Source of the DNA: Candidatus Planktophila lacus | Lineage (GTDB): Bacteria; Actinomycetota; Actinomycetes; Nanopelagicales; Nanopelagicaceae | Reading direction: 5' to 3' | NCBI RefSeq assembly: GCF_002288385.1 | Contig: NZ_CP016783.1 | Location: 992,001 to 1,056,000 of the forward strand | Length of the DNA: 64,000 nucleotides | Shown: positions 18,370 to 26,766 of the stretch, piece by piece | Layout: each line of letters starts with the position of its first letter | How positions within the stretch are numbered: position 1 is the first letter of the stretch | Made by a program: the position numbers and the translations under genes | The notes under the pieces: model-generated | Told to the model about the DNA's origin: nothing | Databases searched by the model: none | The model's input: the letters and a program-made list of their open reading frames with translations, nothing else

Positions 18370-19917
18370 CTAATCCTTTGCCAACACTGCCATCGCTGCA
18401 TTATGGCCAGCGATACCGCTTACTCCGCCTCCACGTCGCGCACCAGCGCCTGCCAGAAAAATGTGGGAATCATCTGTTTCAGATCCCCATTTGATTGGGG
18501 CGCTCTCGGTTCCATCAATAAATGGAAAATCTAAATCGCGGTGGAAGATATTTCCGCGCGGCAGGCCAAGATCGTTATCCAAATCGATTGGAGATTTCGC
18601 TTCGATGGCAAGAGAGCCATCGCCACAGACAGCTAGTACCGATTCGATTGGTTCTTCTAAATATTGATTAAGGCTAGAAATCGCCGCAGCTTTAGCCGCC
18701 TCTTTTGCACCACTTGGATCTGCATCAAAGAGCGCAGCCGGAGTATGTAACCCAAAGAGGGTCAAGGTATGGAATCCGCGCTGGCTTAACTCTGGAGAAA
18801 GAATTGTCGGATCGGTCAAGGTATGGCAATACATTTCAAGTGGCAGGTCACTTGGAATATCACCAAGCTTTGCAACTTGATATGCCTTTTCTAACTGTGA
18901 ATATGTTTCGTTAACATGAAAGGTACCCGCAAAGGCTAACTTCGGATCTACTCCAGATTTTAGTCGCGGAAGTTTAGATAGCAGCATATTGATTTTCATC
19001 TGCGAGCCATCAAGAGATGCGGGAGCGCTCTTGCCACGCAATTTCGCCAGGGTCTGTGGCGCTCCAGCGAATAACAGATCCGTCGCGACATATTTATCTC
19101 CGGTTGCAGTAGTGACTGCAACACTGCTGGAGCTTGAATCAATATCGGTTACGTGTGAATTCAGATTGATTTCTACACCGTTTAAAAGCGCAACGCGATT
19201 TAACTCGGTGACAAATGCGCCCATACCGCCTTGTGGGACTCTCCATTGCCCGGTGCCATTTCCGATCAAGTGATACAAGAAGCAGCGATTTGCTTGCAAA
19301 TCTTGCGCTGAAGAAAAGGTTCCAATGAGCGCATCCGTTAACACGACGCCGCGAACAAGATCATCTTGAAAGCGATCCTGAATTACCTCACCGATTGGTC
19401 GCTCCATCATGAACTTCCAAACTTCCGGAAGACCGATTTCAGATTTCAAATCAGCAGCAGATTTAAGGGGTTGCAACATATATGGAGCAATTCGCTCAGC
19501 AAGCACGGCTATTTCGCTATAGAACTCTTGCCACTTCTTGCCTTCTTCATCCCCACCAGTTAGCTCACGAAAACTTTCCGCAGTTCGAGCATCCCAGTTT
19601 TGAGATATCAAAAGCCCGCCATCTTTACCGCCTTTTTTATATGGCGTATATGAAGCGATGGATCGTTCTAAAGTCTTAAAGTTAATTCCTAGATCTGCAA
19701 CGATCTGGTCAGGTAGAAGTGAAACCAGATAGGAGTATCGAGAAAGACGGGCATCGTATTCAGGGAAAGGTCGCACGCTAGTTGTAGCCCCACCTAGTTC
19801 GGAGGCGCTTTCCAATAGAACAACGCTCTTTCCCGCTTTCGCTAAATAAGCTGCGGCGACAAGTCCGTTGTGGCCACCACCGACAACAACGGCATCGTAT
19901 TTACTATCGGTAGACAT
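18370..19917 (-). CDS. FAD-dependent oxidoreductase, phytoene-desaturase superfamily (PYROXD2-like)
   Basis: A 515-residue flavoprotein. The N-terminal Rossmann motif VVVGGGHNGLVAAAYLAKAGKSV binds FAD; the C-terminal block IFLAGAGARRGGGVSGIAGHNAA closes the site. The family covers carotenoid desaturases and the poorly understood PYROXD2 group; the HNGL motif and the C-terminal GGGVSG block fit PYROXD2 better than carotenoid genes. No carotenoid neighbours are present. It sits inside an operon with two C-S bond enzymes, so a substrate linked to sulfur metabolism is possible but not shown. Confidence 0.85.
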   Translation of the reverse strand: MSTDSKYDAVVVGGGHNGLVAAAYLAKAGKSVVLLESASELGGATTSVRPFPEYDARLSRYSYLVSLLPDQIVADLGINFKTLERSIASYTPYKKGGKDGGLLISQNWDARTAESFRELTGGDEEGKKWQEFYSEIAVLAERIAPYMLQPLKSAADLKSEIGLPEVWKFMMERPIGEVIQDRFQDDLVRGVVLTDALIGTFSSAQDLQANRCFLYHLIGNGTGQWRVPQGGMGAFVTELNRVALLNGVEINLNSHVTDIDSSSSSVAVTTATGDKYVATDLLFAGAPQTLAKLRGKSAPASLDGSQMKINMLLSKLPRLKSGVDPKLAFAGTFHVNETYSQLEKAYQVAKLGDIPSDLPLEMYCHTLTDPTILSPELSQRGFHTLTLFGLHTPAALFDADPSGAKEAAKAAAISSLNQYLEEPIESVLAVCGDGSLAIEAKSPIDLDNDLGLPRGNIFHRDLDFPFIDGTESAPIKWGSETDDSHIFLAGAGARRGGGVSGIAGHNAAMAVLAKD

Positions 19918-19924
19918 GTTGGAG

Positions 19925-21091
19925 TTAGAGCGCGCGCGCCATGCGATCGAAGGCTTCGGTAATTATCTCAGGGCTGGTTGCAAAGTTGAGGCGAACATAA
20001 TCTTTTCCTAAGGCGCCATAGATATGGCCGGCGTTAAATGCCACTTTAGCGCGCTCCAATATGGCTGCGCCCGGATCTTCGCCAAGATTTAACTTACTTA
20101 CATCAAGCCAAGCCAGATATGAACAATGTGGAATCGTGTAGCCAATAGTTGGAATTTTAGTTTTTATAAGTTCAGCGATTAGCTTTCTATTGTGATCTAG
20201 TTGATCAAGAACTGTATCTAGCCAAAGCTCACCTTTTTCAAAGGCGGCAACTGTGGCAAAGGCGCCAAGCAAAGAAGCGCGATAGTGCAAGGCCGGTGGA
20301 AGTTCATTTAACTTCTCATGCATCTTCGCGCTCTGCGAAATGATAATTGCGCACTTGAGCCCTGCGATATTCCATCCTTTGCTAGCCGCGTTCACGGCCA
20401 CGCCTACTTCAGCGGCATCTTCACCCAGTGCTAACAATGGGGTAAACGGCTGCTCTTTAAAGGTTAGCGGCGCATGAATTTCATCTGAGATAACTATGAC
20501 GCCATGCTTCTTGGCTAGCGCAACTATGCGAAGTAAATCTTCGCGGCTGTAGACCTTGCCCATTGGGTTATGAGGGCTGCAAAGTAAATGCACCTTTAAC
20601 CCGCTTTGATAAGCCTTTTCAATGCCGGCCCAATCGTGGCTCCAACCTGTTCCATCGGCTTCTTCTGCGTTCTTTATAAATGGAACATCGACCATTGCAA
20701 TCTTGGTCTCATTAATCCAGGTGTAGAAGTTTTGATAGACAGGTGAGCTGATTAAAACCTTATCTCCCGGCTTGGCGAATACACGCAATAACTCGACCAC
20801 GGCAACTCCGACATCAGTTGCGATGCGCACAAAAGTTGGCTCCACATCCCAGTTCCAACGGCGCTTTGCGAAACCAGAAAATGAAGTACCCATCTCGGGG
20901 ATTGAGCCGAGATATCCCAAATCTGATTTCGAAATCATTTCAGATAAAACTTCGCGAATGCCGTCCGCTACTGGAAAATCCATCTCGGCGACAGGCAGCG
21001 GAAGGATGTCATGGGTAAAGCCTCGCCATTTCTCGCTGCGATGTGTCTGTAACTCAGCAAGAGAAGGTGCAGAAATCAGGCGATCGCTCAT
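19925..21091 (-). CDS. MalY/PatB-type aminotransferase-fold cystathionine beta-lyase
   Basis: Fold-type I PLP enzyme of 388 residues. The N-terminal WRGFTHDILPLPVAEMDFP, the SSPVYQNF block, CSPHNPMGKV, VISDEIHAPL, and the PLP lysine in AASKGWNIAGLKCA are typical of the MalY/PatB group, which cleaves C-S bonds in cystathionine, cysteine or related thioethers. It follows the LacI regulator by 17 bases and precedes the oxidoreductase by 7, so co-transcription is likely. Together with the cystathionine gamma-synthase-like gene it suggests transsulfuration or salvage of sulfur amino acids. Confidence 0.9.
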   Translation of the reverse strand: MSDRLISAPSLAELQTHRSEKWRGFTHDILPLPVAEMDFPVADGIREVLSEMISKSDLGYLGSIPEMGTSFSGFAKRRWNWDVEPTFVRIATDVGVAVVELLRVFAKPGDKVLISSPVYQNFYTWINETKIAMVDVPFIKNAEEADGTGWSHDWAGIEKAYQSGLKVHLLCSPHNPMGKVYSREDLLRIVALAKKHGVIVISDEIHAPLTFKEQPFTPLLALGEDAAEVGVAVNAASKGWNIAGLKCAIIISQSAKMHEKLNELPPALHYRASLLGAFATVAAFEKGELWLDTVLDQLDHNRKLIAELIKTKIPTIGYTIPHCSYLAWLDVSKLNLGEDPGAAILERAKVAFNAGHIYGALGKDYVRLNFATSPEIITEAFDRMARAL

Positions 21092-21108
21092 GTGCGTGAG
21101 TATGCCAG

Positions 21109-22122
21109 TTAAGCCTCGTTTGGTGAAAGGCGGCGCGTTGAATTTCGTACGACAAGCGTTGTTGGAAGAACTAGCGAATGCGGTTCAGCGCTTGGTTTTC
21201 TTAACCGTTCCATAATTGACCACGCTGCCATCTCACCCATTAACTGCACTGGTTGTTCGATAGTTGTTAAATCGGTGTATTCAGACATTTCATGGCCATC
21301 AAAACCCACAATAGAGAGATCCTCTGGCACTTTTAAGCCGTGGCGGCGAGCAGCTTGCATTGCACCAAATGCCATCTCATCTGATTCGCAGAAGATTGCA
21401 GTTGGGCGATTTGGGCGAGCCAATAGATCATCCATCGCTCTTGCTGCTGTGTGCATGGTGAAATCTCCGTGGACCTCAAGTGATGGAACCCATTCAATCT
21501 TGTTTTCTTGCAACGCTTGAATAAATCCTTTGCGGCGATCTTGTGGAACGCTGAAATTAAAGGGGTCGTCCGGATGTCCCGACATCAAGCCGATTCTCTT
21601 ATGGCCTTGATTTACTAAATGTTGCGTTGCAGTTCTTGCTGCAGCAACATCATCGATTGCCACGCTAGAACATTTGTCATGGTGCATCCCAACTAAAGAG
21701 ACAGGTATGCCAAGATTTAAAATTGAATCGAATTCTTCTTCAGTTGGCGGAAGGCTAATCACGATCAAGGCATCAACTCGCCCCTTTAGAAGTTGGTGCT
21801 GGAAGAGCCGCTCGCGGCCTTTTAGTTGGCTAAAGTTGTAGAGAAGTAGATCAAACCCAGCCTCGCGCAGCGCTTGTTCTGCTCCGCTGATTACTTGAGC
21901 GAAATACCACCGTGAAATATAGGGCGCGACAACTCCGATGCTATTTGTTCGACCGAGCGAAGTTCGAATCGTTGCTGGAGAGATTGGGTAGTTAAGTTTC
22001 TCTGCGGCAGCCACGATCTTGGCGCGAGTTGCATCGTTGACATGGTGAAAGCCGCGTAGTGCGCGCGAGACAGTGGCAGTGGAAACTCCCGCCTCTTCGG
22101 CAATCTCTTTAATTCCCGCCAT
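21109..22122 (-). CDS. LacI-family transcriptional regulator
   Basis: The helix-turn-helix is at the N-terminus (IKEIAEEAGVSTATVSRALRG), followed by the hinge and a periplasmic-binding-protein-like sensor domain (SIGVVAPYISRWYFAQVISG, HQRIGLMSGHP-like block, DLSIVGFDGHEMSEY). The ATG at 22122 is chosen because AAGGGGGGAG lies just before it; a start at 22188 would add 22 residues unlike the family. It heads an operon of sulfur-metabolism-like genes rather than sugar genes. Upstream lie five TGCAA repeats, a candidate self-operator. The inducer is unknown. Confidence 0.92.
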   Translation of the reverse strand: MAGIKEIAEEAGVSTATVSRALRGFHHVNDATRAKIVAAAEKLNYPISPATIRTSLGRTNSIGVVAPYISRWYFAQVISGAEQALREAGFDLLLYNFSQLKGRERLFQHQLLKGRVDALIVISLPPTEEEFDSILNLGIPVSLVGMHHDKCSSVAIDDVAAARTATQHLVNQGHKRIGLMSGHPDDPFNFSVPQDRRKGFIQALQENKIEWVPSLEVHGDFTMHTAARAMDDLLARPNRPTAIFCESDEMAFGAMQAARRHGLKVPEDLSIVGFDGHEMSEYTDLTTIEQPVQLMGEMAAWSIMERLRKPSAEPHSLVLPTTLVVRNSTRRLSPNEA

Positions 22123-22143
22123 AGCTCCCCCCTTCACCGCTCC

Positions 22144-22217
22144 TGCAACCTCTGAAAATTTCTGCAACAGATGATGCAAGAACTGCAAAAGTACGGCAAA
22201 GGTGGTGCAGGTTGCAA
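22144..22217. promoter_or_regulatory. Array of five TGCAA repeats upstream of the LacI-type gene
   Basis: TGCAA occurs in the same orientation at 22144, 22163, 22175, 22184 and 22213, with a further TGCAG at 22206. LacI-type operators often contain TGCA-like half-sites, so this may be the binding region of the regulator encoded next to it. The spacing (19, 12, 9 and 29 bases) is irregular, and no single perfect dyad stands out. Confidence 0.4.
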
Positions 22218-22241
22218 TAGGTGGAGTTGATTTACTTTATT

Positions 22242-22251
22242 TAGGTTACCT
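22242..22251. repeat. AGGTAACCTA copy between msrB and the LacI-type gene
   Basis: On the minus strand the sequence is AGGTAACCTA, the same 10-mer as at 23226-23235 upstream of msrA. It is a near-palindrome (AGGT/ACCT arms). It lies about 120 bases before the LacI-type start and just after the msrB stop. Confidence 0.4.
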
Positions 22252-22259
22252 GAATTAAG

Positions 22260-22664
22260 TTATGTGGCTTCCAGGATCATTGAGACAGAGTTGATGCACC
22301 AGCGTTGATCAGTTGGAACCTCATAACCTTCGCCCTCAAAGACATGGCCTAGATGTGAGTCACATGATGCGCAACGAACTTCAGTGCGAACTCGTGGCGC
22401 AAGCGAGCGGTCTTCGATCAAGGTGACGGCATCATCGGCGGTAGGTGCGTAGAAAGAAGGCCAGCCGCAGCCGGAATGAAACTTGGTCTCCGAGCGAAAG
22501 AGTTCTGCGTTACAAGCTTTGCAGCGATAAATTCCCACAGTTTCGCTATCGGTGTATTCGCCAGTAAATGGTCTCTCGGTAGCGCCATTACGTAATACTT
22601 CATATGAAAGTGGATCGAGTTTTGCCTTTAACTCTGCTTCAGTGAGCTCAACTTTTTTCGCCAT
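22260..22664 (-). CDS. msrB: Peptide-methionine (R)-S-oxide reductase (MsrB)
   Basis: Reduces the R form of methionine sulfoxide in proteins. The 134-residue protein has both zinc CxxC pairs (C48/C51 and C98/C101), the SGCGWPSF block and the catalytic cysteine C123 in RWCINS. It lacks a signal peptide, so it is cytoplasmic. The start overlaps the msrA stop by one base (TAATG), forming a two-gene unit for complete methionine sulfoxide repair. Confidence 0.96.
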   Translation of the reverse strand: MAKKVELTEAELKAKLDPLSYEVLRNGATERPFTGEYTDSETVGIYRCKACNAELFRSETKFHSGCGWPSFYAPTADDAVTLIEDRSLAPRVRTEVRCASCDSHLGHVFEGEGYEVPTDQRWCINSVSMILEAT

Positions 22665-23194
22665 TAGATGTTCGCTCCTTGAGGAAATGCCGTGCCGGTA
22701 CTTGAATGGCAGTCATATCCGTTGGGATTCTTCGCTAGATATTTCTGGTGGTACTCCTCGGCCAAGTAGTACACAACGCCAGTGGAGCTAAGAATTTCAG
22801 AGACAATGGGGCCGATTCCATCTGCTGTGAGCGCGTTTTGATACAGATCTCTAGTTGCGAGCGCCTCAGCCATTTGTTCAGGCGTTGTCGTATAGATCGC
22901 GCTGCGATATTGGGTTCCGATATCTCCACCTTGCGCATTTAGCGAAGTTGGATCGTGCATCGTCCAAAACTCTTCAAGTAATCTGCGATAAGTAACAATT
23001 GCTGGATCGAATTCAACACAAACCATTTCCGCGTGGCCTGTTGCTCCTGTACACACAGCTTCGTAGCTCGGATTGGCGATTGTGCCGCCCATGTAACCAA
23101 CGCTGGTATTTGTTACTCCATCAATCTTCCAATAACGCCTTTCAGCGCCCCAGAAGCAGCCAGTTGCGAAATATGCGATCTCCATAGCGCGCAT
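22664..23194 (-). CDS. msrA: Peptide-methionine (S)-S-oxide reductase (MsrA)
   Basis: Reduces the S form of methionine sulfoxide. The catalytic GCFWG motif is at residues 12-16, followed by VGYMGG, GHAEMV and AEEYHQKYL. At 176 residues it has normal length. An internal ATG at 23185 (three residues shorter) has a slightly better placed GAAAGA sequence and may be the real start. The gene is first in msrA-msrB; a dyad containing AGGTAACCTA lies 32 bases upstream and may be its operator. Confidence 0.96.
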   Translation of the reverse strand: MRAMEIAYFATGCFWGAERRYWKIDGVTNTSVGYMGGTIANPSYEAVCTGATGHAEMVCVEFDPAIVTYRRLLEEFWTMHDPTSLNAQGGDIGTQYRSAIYTTTPEQMAEALATRDLYQNALTADGIGPIVSEILSSTGVVYYLAEEYHQKYLAKNPNGYDCHSSTGTAFPQGANI

Positions 23195-23225
23195 TCTTTC
23201 AGGTGATAGCGATTCCTGCTCAGTT

Positions 23226-23244
23226 AGGTAACCTAGGTCTACCT
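23226..23244. promoter_or_regulatory. Dyad AGGTA-ACCTAGGT-C-TACCT between msrA and tRNA-Arg
   Basis: A 19-base near-perfect inverted repeat with AGGTA/TACCT outer arms and a palindromic CCTAGG centre. It starts 32 bases upstream of msrA and ends two bases before the tRNA-Arg gene. It includes the 10-mer AGGTAACCTA that recurs at 22242-22251. It looks like a repressor operator; the protein is unknown. Confidence 0.45.
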
Positions 23245-23246
23245 GC

Positions 23247-23318
23247 GCCCCCGTAGCTCAGGGGATAGAGCACCGCCCTCCGGAGGCGGGTGCACAGGTT
23301 CGAATCCTGTCGGGGGCA
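23247..23318 (+). tRNA. tRNA-Arg, anticodon CCG
   Basis: A 72-base cloverleaf. The 7-bp acceptor stem is GCCCCCG/CGGGGGC with discriminator A. The D arm is GCTC/GAGC, the anticodon stem CCGCC/GGCGG with loop CTCCGGA (anticodon CCG), and the T arm ACAGG-TTCGAAT-CCTGT. The 3' CCA is not encoded. It reads the rare CGG arginine codon. Confidence 0.97.
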
Positions 23319-23484
23319 CGCGACCTAAATCACCTCTCATTTACCAAATCTCTTTCCATTCATCCTTGTTTATCAACCTAGTAACAGGGAGAATTGGTTA
23401 CTTACGCGAGAAGATTTTGAGCTCACTTTGTCTTGATTTCATCGCGTCTTGGATTTCACTGCATTTACTAGAAGGAGATAACTC

Positions 23485-23754
23485 ATGGATTGGCGACATC
23501 AATCAGCATGCCGCGACGAAGATCCAGAGCTCTTCTTCCCCGTAGGAAATACCGGCCCCGCCCTAACTCAGATCGAAGAGGCGAAGAAAGTCTGTAATCG
23601 CTGCATCGTTAAAGATGCTTGTTTAGCTTGGGCGTTAGAGAGTGGACAAGATGCTGGTGTTTGGGGCGGTCTCTCTGAAGATGAGCGTCGTGCACTTAAG
23701 CGCCGTGCGGCACGTAATCGTGCGCGCATGATGGAGCAGAACAACTCCATTTAG
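23485..23754 (+). CDS. whiB1: WhiB1-type iron-sulfur transcription regulator
   Basis: An 89-residue WhiB protein. Four cysteines C9, C37, C40 and C46 bind a [4Fe-4S] cluster. The G-V-W-G-G turn (about 58-62) and the basic C-terminal DNA-binding tail (RRALKRRAARNRAR) are present. The N-terminus MDWRHQSACRDEDPELFFPVG matches WhiB1 closely, as does the position next to the pdtaS-type kinase gene, an arrangement also found in Mycobacterium. A strong ribosome binding site, AGAAGGAGAT, lies just upstream. The 166-base region before it (23319-23484) holds no other gene and no clear promoter that I can name. Confidence 0.95.
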   Translation: MDWRHQSACRDEDPELFFPVGNTGPALTQIEEAKKVCNRCIVKDACLAWALESGQDAGVWGGLSEDERRALKRRAARNRARMMEQNNSI

Positions 23755-23766
23755 TTTTAAATCTAT

Positions 23767-25236
23767 TTAGATCGGAAAAGTTAAACGCGCTTCGGTTCCT
23801 GCAGTTGTACGAACCAGATCAATATTTCCGCGTAACTCATTTTCAGTCAATGTGCGCACTATCTGCAAACCTAGGTTTGAAGATTCCGCCATTGAAAATC
23901 CTTTTGGTAGGCCGACTCCATCATCAAAGATAGTTATCTCGGCGCCACTTTGGCTGCGGGCAACCGTTATCGCTAAATGGTTTCCTGATTCGGCTAGGCC
24001 ATGCTCTAGCGCGTTATGAATTAGCTCGGTCACAACTAATGAAAGCGGTGTTGCGATGCGCGGATCAAGAGCACCAAGTTCTCCCGTACGCGCGATCTGT
24101 AGCTGCCCCATTCGCGGACTTAGGTCTAATGCATGGGCGACTAATCGATCGAGAACATCATCAAAGGCAACAGATGCTTCGGCGCTACTGGAAAGCGTTT
24201 CGTGAACTAGGGCAATAGATGCGATACGACGGACTGCTTCATTTAACGCAGCACTTGCGGCAGGATCTTCAATGCGCCGTGATTGCAATCTAAGTAAAGC
24301 CGAAACAGTCTGCAAATTATTTTTAACGCGATGATGGATCTCGCGAATTGTCGCATCTTTTGTTACTAGTTCGCGCTCGCGACGACGAAGTTCTGTAACG
24401 TTCTGCAAAAGTACAATTGCACCGATTCGATCGCCACCTGCAAGCAATGGAAGCGCTAAGAGATCAACAGTTCCACCTGCGTTTTCGATTTCAACTCTCC
24501 GCAAAGCTTTGCCGCTCAAACCTACTTCGATCGCTTCTTCGTGCGCTTCAAGTTTTACAACCGAGACTTTACGTGCGGCTTGTCCGAGATTATTTCCTTC
24601 AAGTTCACCGGCCCATCCCATTCGGCTAAAGGCCGATTTTGCATTTGGGCTGGCGTAGATAATTGCTCCGTTGATATCTAGGCGAATCAAACCATCTCCA
24701 ACACGTACTGCCGGATCGAAGAGCTCGCTATGTTCGGTATACGGAAAAGTTCCTTCTGCCACCATTCGATAAACGTTATGGGCGACTTCTCGATAATTTA
24801 ACTCAAGGCGACTTGGTTGGCGCATGAGTTCGGCGTTGCGATGTCGCGAAATTACTGCGATTACCTGATCACCGAGAATTACCGGAATTGTCTCTTCTTT
24901 AATAAATATTTCGCCAAACTTTTCTGGTTGCGCATCGCGAATAATTTCGGCCTCCGATAGCGCCTGATCGATTCTGGGGCGCGCACCCCATGCGATTTCA
25001 TCGCCGATTACATCCTGGTTAAAGACCGTCGCAGCAGTTGTTGGGCGAATATGTGCAACTGCAACATATCCAGAGGGCCAAGTTTTAAAATCTTTACGAA
25101 GTGGGACCCATAAAATTAAATCTGCAAACGAGAGGTCGGCTAGGAGTTGCCAGTCAGAGGTTAACTCGCGAATGCGCCTAATCTGTTTAGCATCTAACGG
25201 GCTTCGATCCCGCAAAAACTCTTCTAATTTAGGCAT
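23767..25236 (-). CDS. pdtaS: Sensor histidine kinase PdtaS-like (HisKA_2/HWE type)
   Basis: Cytosolic kinase of 489 residues without membrane segments. It has an N-terminal GAF-like domain (about 1-150), a PAS domain (about 175-290) and a HisKA_2-type phospho-acceptor (IREIHHRVKNNLQTVSALL, about 297-315) followed by the ATPase domain with DDGVGLP. In mycobacteria PdtaS phosphorylates PdtaR, an RNA-binding antiterminator. The partner gene is not in this window. It is convergent with whiB1 (12 bases apart). Confidence 0.92.
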   Translation of the reverse strand: MPKLEEFLRDRSPLDAKQIRRIRELTSDWQLLADLSFADLILWVPLRKDFKTWPSGYVAVAHIRPTTAATVFNQDVIGDEIAWGARPRIDQALSEAEIIRDAQPEKFGEIFIKEETIPVILGDQVIAVISRHRNAELMRQPSRLELNYREVAHNVYRMVAEGTFPYTEHSELFDPAVRVGDGLIRLDINGAIIYASPNAKSAFSRMGWAGELEGNNLGQAARKVSVVKLEAHEEAIEVGLSGKALRRVEIENAGGTVDLLALPLLAGGDRIGAIVLLQNVTELRRRERELVTKDATIREIHHRVKNNLQTVSALLRLQSRRIEDPAASAALNEAVRRIASIALVHETLSSSAEASVAFDDVLDRLVAHALDLSPRMGQLQIARTGELGALDPRIATPLSLVVTELIHNALEHGLAESGNHLAITVARSQSGAEITIFDDGVGLPKGFSMAESSNLGLQIVRTLTENELRGNIDLVRTTAGTEARLTFPI

Positions 25237-25242
25237 CGCAAA

Positions 25243-25635
25243 CTACCCCTGCAACCAATCGCTAAGCGCTGGCTTTATCTCCTGAGTCGCAAACCAAGTT
25301 AGCTCTTCACCATCTGGTGAGACCATGAAAGCGCATTGCACGTTCTCCCACTTGGCGAGATCTTTAAGAATTACAAAGTTTTCACCGTGTTCAGTAATTT
25401 CAGGATCGCTAACTTCCAGCGCCAAGATAAAGCCGGCACTTGTTGGATTTGCGCGCATCTCTAGCGCTTCATCGGCTGCGAGCATTGAAAGCAGGAATTC
25501 GCCCTCTTCTTCATCCATCTCGCTATTTGCTGTTAGAAACTTAATTGTTGGGGCATATAAAGGTCCGCACTCCATAGATTGTGATTCTAGGAATGCGGCG
25601 ATTTCTTCAACGGTTACTGGAAGATACCCACGCAT
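25243..25635 (-). CDS. Hypothetical protein, possibly DUF6912 family
   Basis: A 130-residue soluble acidic protein beginning MRGYLPVTVEEI. It has alternating strand/helix segments, an acidic loop (EMDEEEGEF) and a C-terminal TWFATQEIKPALSDW block. The start and size recall the actinobacterial DUF6912 family, but the match is from memory of its N-terminus only. It lies six bases before pdtaS on the same strand and may be co-transcribed. No catalytic residues stand out. Confidence 0.7.
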   Translation of the reverse strand: MRGYLPVTVEEIAAFLESQSMECGPLYAPTIKFLTANSEMDEEEGEFLLSMLAADEALEMRANPTSAGFILALEVSDPEITEHGENFVILKDLAKWENVQCAFMVSPDGEELTWFATQEIKPALSDWLQG

Positions 25636-25668
25636 GGCGCTAAGGGTATAAGAGATTTAAGGCTCGTT

Positions 25669-26763
25669 TTACTTCTGAGAAACCGCGCTTATCGCCTGTG
25701 CCATCTTGGCAATCTCTTTGCGCAGCGCTCCCCTTTCAGCAGATTGCACCAGAGTTGTGCGTTCATCGATTGCTAACTGGCAAGATCGCGGATCCCAAGG
25801 AAGGTTCCACAGAACTGCAGATTTCAGTGACGCCTTCCTTGAAGCGCTTATCTCCGGCGCCCGCTTATTGGATGAATGAGTATTCACCAGGTGAATATCG
25901 GCGGATAGGGAGATTTTTGTAAGACTTTGTACAAACTCATCCCATCGTTTCTGCGCCAGAAAAGTTGAATTAGTTGTAAATATAAATTGATCAGCGTTAC
26001 GAACCGCCCAGATCTTTACCGCTGAACTCCAACGCCTATCGGATAGTTCTCTAGCCAAGAAGGCGATTGAGCCGAGATCGATAACTATCAGGTCGAAGGT
26101 TTCTCCTGCAGCCATAATTCGTTGCTCAAAATCTACGATTGTCTCTTGGGTCAACTCCATAGCTGCTAAATTCTCTGAAACATCACGCCATCTTGTTTCG
26201 CTAGATAACTTACGTAAATCCAGTAACGCTGCGATAGCTGGTGCTTGAAAGTTGGCATCAATTAGCAGAGTTTTCACAGCTAACAGGGCGCTTTCTTGCG
26301 CCAGATTTATCGCGATCGTTGTAGTAGCTGTTGTATGCCCGATTCCTCCAACCGCAACTACCTTGGCTCTGCACTTTGCACTTGCGTGGATCATGGGAGT
26401 GCGAACTCCGGAGGATCTAATATTTTCTAAGATAATTAGAGTCAACTCTTCGGGAGAAGTTGGCCTTGCGAATATGTTTGAAAAACCTCGATCGTTTCCA
26501 GATTGATCAGCAAAACCAAAGAGTGAAACTCTGGGAGCTGCCAACTTTTCTATCTCAACTGCGCCAGATCCGGGTAGATCCGTTGAGAATATAAGCAGGA
26601 GGCTCTTTCCTGAGTTAACAGATACCGCCCTTTGCAGCTCTGAAAAATCCATTACTCGGGCGATAACGTTCCATCCTTGGCTAAATAACGCCCGTGATAC
26701 CAGCCCCTCAAATTCCGGATCCGAGATTGCAGTTATTACCGTTGGTACTTCTAAAGGATCCAT
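25669..26763 (-). CDS. CpaE/TadZ-like MinD-family protein with degenerate P-loop
   Basis: A 364-residue protein with an N-terminal receiver-like domain (about 1-120) and a MinD/ParA-like domain. The expected Walker A (KGGxGKT) reads GGIGHTTATT at about residues 139-148: both lysines are missing. The switch block LLIDANFQAPAIAALLDL and the DLIVIDLG block are kept. Atypical P-loops are known in some TadZ/CpaE proteins that localise Flp pili. It follows a CpaB-like gene by three bases. The secretion ATPase (CpaF) and pilin are not seen in this window. Confidence 0.72.
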   Translation of the reverse strand: MDPLEVPTVITAISDPEFEGLVSRALFSQGWNVIARVMDFSELQRAVSVNSGKSLLLIFSTDLPGSGAVEIEKLAAPRVSLFGFADQSGNDRGFSNIFARPTSPEELTLIILENIRSSGVRTPMIHASAKCRAKVVAVGGIGHTTATTTIAINLAQESALLAVKTLLIDANFQAPAIAALLDLRKLSSETRWRDVSENLAAMELTQETIVDFEQRIMAAGETFDLIVIDLGSIAFLARELSDRRWSSAVKIWAVRNADQFIFTTNSTFLAQKRWDEFVQSLTKISLSADIHLVNTHSSNKRAPEISASRKASLKSAVLWNLPWDPRSCQLAIDERTTLVQSAERGALRKEIAKMAQAISAVSQK

Positions 26764-26766
26764 TGG

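Noticed and set aside
18370-19917. Carotenoid phytoene desaturase
   Set aside because: No crtB, crtE or other carotenoid genes lie nearby, and the C-terminal GGGVSGIAGHNAA block and the HNGL motif fit the PYROXD2 group better.
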